Assembly: GCA_043754435.1 (NCBI GenBank)
Contig: JAYUUS010000257.1
Span: 1 to 8,319, forward strand
DNA: 8,319 nucleotides
Source: JANNYA01 sp043754435
Lineage (GTDB): Bacteria > Pseudomonadota > Gammaproteobacteria > Xanthomonadales > SZUA-5
Direction of reading: 5' to 3'
A model generated the notes under the pieces. That model was not told the origin of the DNA. It saw only the letters and a program-made list of their open reading frames with translations, and ran no database searches. This document shows positions 1 to 3,566 of the stretch, one piece after another. The stretch's first letter is position 1, and each line of letters opens with the position of its first letter. Both the position numbers and the translations under genes were made by a program.

Positions 1-81
1 GCCTCCGCGACTACAACCAGTCAGACGCTTGCCGTCGATTTTCCCGCGATCTCCATCACTGCGGAATTCCGCTTCAAGTAA
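1..81 (+). CDS. 3' end of an unidentified host gene (partial)
   Basis: Frame 1 is open from the window edge to a TAA at 79-81 and encodes 26 residues ending in ISITAEFRFK. The start lies outside the window. The alternating hydrophobic and polar residues near the end would suit a terminal beta strand, but this is too little to name a family. The gene stops about 60 bases before the tRNA and on the same strand, so it is left-flank chromosome and not part of the integrated element. The short length makes it possible, though less likely, that the frame is open by chance. Confidence 0.5.
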   Translation, partial: ASATTTSQTLAVDFPAISITAEFRFK

Positions 82-141
82 GCAAAAATCGTGGGGGGGT
101 AGAAGCCATTGAGAACTGCTTTCTCGTACACTATGGAGCTG

Positions 142-217
142 GCCCCGGTAGCCCAGTGGATAGAGCGTCCCCCTCCTAAGGGGAAGGCCGCAGGTTCGAT
201 TCCTGCTCGGGGCACCA
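142..217 (+). tRNA. tRNA-Arg, anticodon CCT, with encoded CCA
   Basis: A full cloverleaf can be drawn. The acceptor stem pairs 142-148 with 207-213, including one G-T pair. A is the discriminator at 214 and CCA is encoded at 215-217. The anticodon stem pairs 168-172 with 180-184 around the loop CTCCTAA, giving anticodon CCT at 175-177. The T stem pairs 190-194 with 202-206 around TTCGATT. The D stem (151-154 with 163-166) has one mismatch. This tRNA reads the rare AGG arginine codon. Its 3' end is the likely integration target of the element that follows. A weak possible promoter lies upstream (TTGAGA at 109-114, TATGGA at 132-137, 17-base spacing), but it would leave almost no leader before base 142. 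Confidence 0.97.
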
Positions 218-218
218 T
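202..218 (+). other. candidate attL core in the tRNA 3' end
   Basis: These 17 bases (CCTGCTCGGGGCACCAT) cover the 3' half of the T arm, the acceptor strand and CCA of the tRNA-Arg gene. They recur at 8055-8069 with only two G residues missing. P4-type tyrosine integrases commonly recombine in tRNA 3' ends, and the integrase gene begins 174 bases downstream, which fits. The exact crossover position cannot be read from the sequence. Confidence 0.65.
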
Positions 219-250
219 AAACCCATTCGACAACGTCCAGTGAAGTCCAC

Positions 251-276
251 AAACCCGCATAACAGCGGGTTTTTTT
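251..276 (+). terminator. Rho-independent terminator behind the tRNA
   Basis: An eight-base perfect stem pairs 251-258 (AAACCCGC) with 265-272 (GCGGGTTT) around a six-base loop. The T run at 270-276 follows directly. It would end the tRNA transcript and shield the integrase control region from read-through. Confidence 0.85.
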
Positions 277-309
277 ATGGGTTTAGTGTCCAACAGCGTA
301 CAAGCTGAT

Positions 310-392
310 TTGATGGTATCCGAGCAAAGATGCGGGTACATTTGTTGGTATCACGGCGATTTTGCCGATACCAACAAAATAGGTACCAACAA
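310..392 (+). promoter_or_regulatory. Left cluster of repeated sites, probable integrase arm-type sites
   Basis: Four copies of TTGTTGGTAYC are visible. They are at 310-320 (one mismatch), 342-352, and, on the minus strand, 367-377 and 382-392. The middle two form a 12-base perfect inverted repeat (341-352 with 367-378). An inner CGGC/GCCG pair (354-357 with 364-367) can extend a bulged hairpin. The last copy runs into the A of the integrase ATG. Two more near-copies lie only at the other end of the element (7972-7994). Sites present at both ends near the att cores are what integrase arm-type sites look like in lambda- and P4-like systems. Because they overlap the start of the integrase gene, autorepression is also plausible. 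I could not settle on a convincing -35/-10 pair here. Confidence 0.6.
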
Positions 393-1654
393 TGGCGAAA
401 GTCACGCAGAAATTGACGCCGGTCACTATCAAGGCGAAAGCCAAGCCCGGCGCAGCCCCTTTTAAGTTGGCGGACGGCCAAGGGCTGTACCTGTTGGTAA
501 AGCCAAACGGCGCTTGTTACTGGCGCATGGCGTATCGCTTTGGCGGCCTGCAAAAACTGCTAGCCCTTGGCGTACATCCAGAGCTAAGCCTAGCCGACGC
601 CCGCCGGGCCGCTGAGAACGCGCGTGCATCGCTGGCAAGCGGCATTGACCCGAACGCTAGGCGCAAAGAAGCCAAAGCCGCCGTGATTGCCGCTGAAGTG
701 ATCGAAGTCACACGCAGCGAACGCACCTTTCAGGCGGTAGCCTTGGATTGGCTGAGCAAACAAGAGGCCAAGCTCACGCACACCACAATGAAGAAAACCC
801 GCTGGATGCTGGAATCGTTCGCATACCCGGCCATTGGCGCGCGTGCGGTGGAAAGTTTAGAAGCGCCCGATATGTTGTCGATCTTGCGCACCTTGGAGGC
901 ACGCGGCGTACTGGTGACGGCGCACCGGCTTTCGCAATACTTCAGCATGATTTTTCGCTATGCCATCGCCTGCGGTTACATCACGCGAAACCCGGCGGCT
1001 GACTTACGCGGCGCACTGACCGCAGCGATCACGACCAACCGGGCGGCAATTACTGAACCGGCAAAGATTGGCGCGCTACTGCGTGCAATTGATGGCTTTG
1101 AAGGGCACTTCGTCACCCAGATAGCGCTCAGGCTGGCACCCCTGGTATTTGTCAGGCCCGGCGAGCTACGGAATGCGCAGTGGTCAGAGTTCGACCTTGA
1201 CGCAGCCTTATGGCGCATTGACGCTAAGCGCATGAAAATGCGCGCACCCCATGACGTACCCCTAAGCCGCCAAGCGCTAGCGATCTTGGCAGAGCTAAAG
1301 CCAGTCACAGGCAGTGGCGCTTTGCTGTTTCCCGGCGTGCGTGTGTACGAACGCGCGATTAGCGAAAACACATTGAATGCCGCACTGCGACGCCTAGGGT
1401 TTACCGCCACCGAGATGACCGCGCACGGCTTTAGGGCGATGGCAAGCACGCGCCTAAACGAGATGCACCTGTTTGCGCCTGACGTGATCGAGCGCCAACT
1501 AGCGCACCGCGAAGCCAACAAAGTGCGGGCCGCCTATGACCGCTCGCAGCATTGGGCCGAGCGCGTAAAGATGATGCAAGTTTGGGCCGATTACCTCGAC
1601 ACCTTACGCACCGGCGGCAATGTGATTGCGGGTAAGTTTGGGCGCGTGGCATAA
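392..1654 (+). CDS. int: P4-type tyrosine recombinase (integrase)
   Basis: A 420-residue site-specific recombinase expected to catalyse integration and excision at the tRNA-Arg site. Residues 1-95 match the arm-binding N-terminal domain of P4-like integrases (DUF4102 type), with the hallmark segment LADGQGLYLLV at 26-36 and the SLADARRAA region at 66-74. Residues about 110-205 form the core-binding SAM-like domain. The C-terminal catalytic domain shows R255 (in VRPGEL), a candidate lysine K282, H345 and R348 (HGFR), H372 (LAHR) and the nucleophile Y382 (AAYDRS). The length is normal for the family and nothing essential appears missing, so it should be active. The ATG at 392 has an AGGT at 381-384 as a weak ribosome site. 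The gene lies next to the tRNA, as expected for tRNA-integrating elements. Confidence 0.96.
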   Translation: MAKVTQKLTPVTIKAKAKPGAAPFKLADGQGLYLLVKPNGACYWRMAYRFGGLQKLLALGVHPELSLADARRAAENARASLASGIDPNARRKEAKAAVIAAEVIEVTRSERTFQAVALDWLSKQEAKLTHTTMKKTRWMLESFAYPAIGARAVESLEAPDMLSILRTLEARGVLVTAHRLSQYFSMIFRYAIACGYITRNPAADLRGALTAAITTNRAAITEPAKIGALLRAIDGFEGHFVTQIALRLAPLVFVRPGELRNAQWSEFDLDAALWRIDAKRMKMRAPHDVPLSRQALAILAELKPVTGSGALLFPGVRVYERAISENTLNAALRRLGFTATEMTAHGFRAMASTRLNEMHLFAPDVIERQLAHREANKVRAAYDRSQHWAERVKMMQVWADYLDTLRTGGNVIAGKFGRVA

Positions 1655-1706
1655 GCTTTACCAGGCTGGCGCGCGGGCCTTCGCGTCGTTTCTAGGAATG
1701 ATGAGC

Positions 1707-1949
1707 ATGGAACAGATTATTTTTACCGGACTTACCGACCCACGTATTGGCCGCAAACCAACCCAAACGGAGCAAAACGCAAGCGTTTATTACTGGGGTG
1801 ATATGACTGAAGAAAACGCCCCATTATTCGTGTGCGTAAACCCGAATGCGAGTGATACAAGCCTAAGCGCATTGATCGCCAGCCGATTTAAGCACGCGGC
1901 GGTGACGTTGGCGGACTTCCAAGCGGCACGCAAAACGATTTGGCAATGA
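1707..1949 (+). CDS. Small protein of unknown function (80 aa)
   Basis: The frame is open from a TTG at 1626, but that start would overlap the integrase gene. The ATG codons at 1698, 1701 and 1707 follow an AGGA at 1694-1697. The ATG at 1707 has the best spacing (nine bases) and gives an 80-residue protein beginning MEQIIFTGL. It is a soluble-looking protein without a signal peptide or membrane segment and contains a mixed strand-helix C-terminal half (PLFVCVNP, then SALIASRFKHAAV). I do not recognise a family. The stop TGA shares bases with the ATG of the next small gene, so the two are probably translated together. Its place directly behind int would suit an accessory or regulatory role, but nothing in the sequence proves that. 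Confidence 0.55.
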   Translation: MEQIIFTGLTDPRIGRKPTQTEQNASVYYWGDMTEENAPLFVCVNPNASDTSLSALIASRFKHAAVTLADFQAARKTIWQ

Positions 1950-2071
1950 CACCCGAAGTCGTGACGCCTAAAACAGACGAACAAATCGTGCAGCGCATTA
2001 AGCTACTTGAGCAAGCGAAAGGCGACCGCACTCAGCTTTATGACTTGACCAGGGCGTTTAGTAAGGACTAG
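1946..2071 (+). CDS. Very small charged protein (41 aa), coupled to the gene before
   Basis: The ATG at 1946-1948 overlaps the upstream stop in an ATGA arrangement and the frame runs to a TAG at 2069-2071. The product is 41 residues. After a threonine/proline-rich start, residues 12-40 would form one amphipathic helix (EQIVQRIKLLEQAKGDRTQLYDLTRAF). The stop-start overlap and the helix-like pattern support a real gene, although a chance frame of this length is possible. Small helical proteins next to an integrase can be excision or regulatory factors, but no such motif is visible here. I do not recognise it. Confidence 0.45.
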   Translation: MTPEVVTPKTDEQIVQRIKLLEQAKGDRTQLYDLTRAFSKD

Positions 2072-2090
2072 CACGCGCAATAATAGTTTT

Positions 2091-2145
2091 GCCGGGCCTA
2101 GATTGGCCGATTGAAAGCACGCGTACCCCTGCGTGTTGGCCCGGC
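2091..2145 (+). other. Structured intergenic element upstream of the cargo gene
   Basis: GCCGGGCC at 2091-2098 pairs perfectly with GGCCCGGC at 2138-2145. Inside it, CACGC at 2118-2122 pairs with GCGTG at 2131-2135, and GGCC-N6-GGCC (2095-2098, 2105-2108) offers an alternative small hairpin. The outer stem is followed by GACCTTTTGG, which has only four T residues, so it would be a weak terminator at best. It could end the int/small-gene transcript, act as a leader structure for the gene at 2175, or be a small RNA. Confidence 0.4.
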
Positions 2146-2174
2146 GACCTTTTGGGGCTTTGAGTGGGTGAAGA

Positions 2175-2912
2175 ATGAAGTCGATTGACGAAATATTTGG
2201 GGAATCCTGGCATAAGGATTGGCAGGAGTTGCCCGATACGTGCAAAGCGTGGCTGATAGAAAAGAATAGGGCTTGTGGCTCCGGCATGCCACAAGAAAAG
2301 ACGATTGACAAAGTGTACGGAGAATCCCGGCATGTGGGTTGGTCGACCATTTTGGAAAAGGATTGGAACCAACACCCTCAAACCTTGAGCCAGTTGAGTG
2401 ACCCAGAACACACGAATATTCGGCGCCAAAAGATAGAAATGTTGGTATTCAAACTTAGTAAAGAATATCCATTCGTGATTTTAGAAATCGAGCGGCGTCA
2501 CAACACCATGCTTAAAGCAATTTTTGAGTATGAGGAAATGCTTGGCAATTGTGATGAAGCTGAGTACGCGCAAAATTCAGAAGAAAGAGAGCGATTAGAA
2601 GAACGGCTGGTTGTAAGAATTGACGAGGAATTTAGTAAAGCTCGCAGTGCTTCAGCAATTAAGGCCATTGAGGTCAAAACTGAAAAGCTTAGCCGGGCAA
2701 AGGAATACGCACTGGAGCAAGTGAGATCGCGCGATTTTCACAGCATCAACTCTGCCGCCAACGATCTCTATGAAGAGTGCAATCGGATAGCGATAGAAGA
2801 TGGTGTCAAAAGAAAACGCACGGTGGGCTTAAGTAAAAAGGAATTTCCCTTTACATTTACCAGTTGGCTTACGTCCGAACTAAAAGAAAAAATAACGGCC
2901 AAGAAGAAATAG
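2175..2912 (+). CDS. Unknown 245-aa protein with a duplicated N-terminal motif; likely cargo
   Basis: A predicted cytoplasmic, strongly charged protein that I do not recognise. The ATG at 2175 is the first possible start because an in-frame TGA lies at 2169-2171. The ribosome site (GGGTGAAG) is modest. Residues 3-16 (SIDEIFGESWHKDW) and 43-56 (TIDKVYGESRHVGW) are two copies of one motif exactly 40 residues apart, and the underlying DNA is also similar. From about residue 85 to 215 the sequence is helix-rich and highly charged, with coiled-coil-like stretches, and it ends in a lysine-rich tail. The gene is clearly AT-richer than its neighbours: one 60-base line I counted (2521-2580) has 40% GC, against 70% for a line in the primase gene (5641-5700). 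It stands alone between structured spacers, as accessory cargo genes in satellites often do. A defence or helper-interference role is possible but purely contextual. Confidence 0.8.
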   Translation: MKSIDEIFGESWHKDWQELPDTCKAWLIEKNRACGSGMPQEKTIDKVYGESRHVGWSTILEKDWNQHPQTLSQLSDPEHTNIRRQKIEMLVFKLSKEYPFVILEIERRHNTMLKAIFEYEEMLGNCDEAEYAQNSEERERLEERLVVRIDEEFSKARSASAIKAIEVKTEKLSRAKEYALEQVRSRDFHSINSAANDLYEECNRIAIEDGVKRKRTVGLSKKEFPFTFTSWLTSELKEKITAKKK

Positions 2913-2915
2913 CAC

Positions 2916-2956
2916 TGGGTTTACGCGCAAACCCAATGGGGTTTGCTCGTAAACCC
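2916..2956 (+). promoter_or_regulatory. Alternating inverted repeats behind the cargo gene
   Basis: Four arms alternate: TGGGTTT (2916-2922), AAACCCA (2929-2935), GGGTTT (2939-2944) and AAACCC (2951-2956). Arms 1 and 2 form a seven-base hairpin and arms 3 and 4 form a second hairpin of six bases. Alternatively arms 2 and 3 pair over eight bases (GCAAACCC at 2927-2934 with GGGTTTGC at 2939-2946). No T run follows, so this is not a classical terminator. It may be an attenuator with mutually exclusive folds or a protein-binding operator for the operon that starts at 3024. Confidence 0.5.
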
Positions 2957-2973
2957 AATATTGTTAGGTCGTG

Positions 2974-3017
2974 TATAAAACGATTGAATGGTCTCAGCCC
3001 ATCGGCCAACAGAGACC
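2974..3017 (+). promoter_or_regulatory. Possible -10 box and dyad in the leader of the alpA operon
   Basis: TATAAA at 2974-2979 is a fair -10 box, but I see no convincing -35 at the right distance. Downstream, GGTCTC (2990-2995) and GAGACC (3012-3017) form a perfect six-base dyad around 16 bases. The right arm coincides with the purine-rich stretch (AGAGA) just before the ATG at 3024. Folding of the leader, or a protein bound to the dyad, could therefore limit translation or transcription of the operon. Confidence 0.4.
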
Positions 3018-3023
3018 TATATC

Positions 3024-3230
3024 ATGCAAGCTGAATTACCCTCAATCGGATTACTCCGACTTCCCAAAGTCCTTGCCTTAATTCCAGTTTCGCGCTCAAC
3101 GTGGTGGGCGGGCGTGGCTTCAGGGCGATACCCCAAAGGCGTCAAACTTTCGCCGCAATGCACGGCCTGGAAAATTGAAGACATAAGGTCTTTGATTGAA
3201 CGCTTAGGCGGTGCAGCATGTACCGAATAA
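3024..3230 (+). CDS. alpA: AlpA-family helix-turn-helix regulator
   Basis: A 68-residue DNA-binding protein of the AlpA/excisionase-like family. It shows the typical run LLRLPKVLALIPVSRSTWWAGVASGRYPKGVKL (residues 10-42), in which a winged helix-turn-helix recognises the pattern [IL]LRL..V......SRST.W. The C-terminal part has the usual AWK..DI..L helix. AlpA proteins in prophage-like elements activate or repress integrase and excision functions. I start it at ATG 3024, because the ATG at 2988 has no ribosome site and would add 12 residues outside the family pattern. It is the first gene of a packed operon and its end overlaps the next frame by 13 bases. The dyad before it may be its own operator. 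Confidence 0.88.
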   Translation: MQAELPSIGLLRLPKVLALIPVSRSTWWAGVASGRYPKGVKLSPQCTAWKIEDIRSLIERLGGAACTE

Positions 3231-3391
3231 CGGTCACCCTGGACACAAATGGGCATGTCGTGGCAACAGCGCGCGCTGATGTACCCGAAACCTCAGACCT
3301 ATTGGCGGCCCTAGCGGTAGCCAATGCGCAGTTTTTTAGCGATTCGCCCAAGCTTGTTCCATGCGTTGGAGAACAGCATGCACATGGGTAA
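3218..3391 (+). CDS. Small unknown protein (57 aa) overlapping alpA
   Basis: An ATG at 3218, inside the last codons of alpA, opens a 57-codon frame that closes with TAA at 3389-3391. GGCGG at 3207-3211 gives a reasonable ribosome site six bases upstream. The N-terminus (MYRITVTLDTNGHVVATARADV) looks like a beta hairpin, followed by an Ala/Leu-rich helix around residues 27-40. There is no signal peptide or membrane segment. It overlaps both neighbours slightly (13 bases with alpA, 14 with the next gene), which is the spacing style of this operon and supports it being real. I do not recognise a family. Confidence 0.6.
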   Translation: MYRITVTLDTNGHVVATARADVPETSDLLAALAVANAQFFSDSPKLVPCVGEQHAHG

Positions 3392-3566
3392 GCCTCAAAA
3401 CGAACCACGCTCAGCGGTCAAGGCGGGGCAGTGTTTTCAAGCAGTTGCGATCAAGTTCAACATGCCGAGCAAAAGCCAAGCAATGAGGCTTCATGGCGCG
3501 GGCCTATTATCTAATAACGCTTTAACTGAACTCTTTGCGACGCGCCCGGATTGGAGGCATGAGTGA
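3378..3566 (+). CDS. Small unknown protein (62 aa) upstream of the primase
   Basis: The frame is open from further upstream, but GGAG at 3368-3371 sits six bases before the ATG at 3378, which I choose. An ATG at 3384 is the alternative. The product has a basic N-terminal half and a motif-like stretch AIKFNMPSKSQAMRLHGAGLLSNNALTELF, which could be a small DNA-binding fold of two or three helices. It ends TRPDWRHE. Its stop TGA (3564-3566) overlaps the GTG start of the primase in a GTGA arrangement, so it is probably made together with the primase. It might assist replication, but no family is recognised. Confidence 0.65.
   Translation: MHMGKPQNEPRSAVKAGQCFQAVAIKFNMPSKSQAMRLHGAGLLSNNALTELFATRPDWRHE

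Noticed and set aside
109..137. Promoter for the tRNA as a separate feature
   Set aside because: The boxes are weak and the predicted start would coincide with the first tRNA base, so I mention it only in the tRNA entry.
21..341. Minus-strand frame of 106 codons across the tRNA
   Set aside because: It contains the antisense reading of the tRNA (RAGIEPAAFPLGGGRSIHW), a well-known false protein in annotation, and covers the terminator as well.
976..1521. Long minus-strand frame opposite the integrase
   Set aside because: The integrase frame has a full domain set and catalytic residues; the opposite frame is a product of its codon use and has no recognisable pattern.
1626..1706. Upstream TTG start for the small gene behind int
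   Set aside because: It would overlap the integrase end and has no ribosome site, whereas AGGA before the ATG cluster at 1698-1707 fits.
2003..2429. Two minus-strand frames before and within the cargo gene, with repeated QDSPNISS/PKYFVNR-like stretches
   Set aside because: Their internal repeats are only the reverse reading of the duplicated motif in the plus-strand gene at 2175.
2988..3023. Earlier ATG for the AlpA-like gene
   Set aside because: It lies inside the dyad region without a ribosome site and adds 12 residues not expected for the family.
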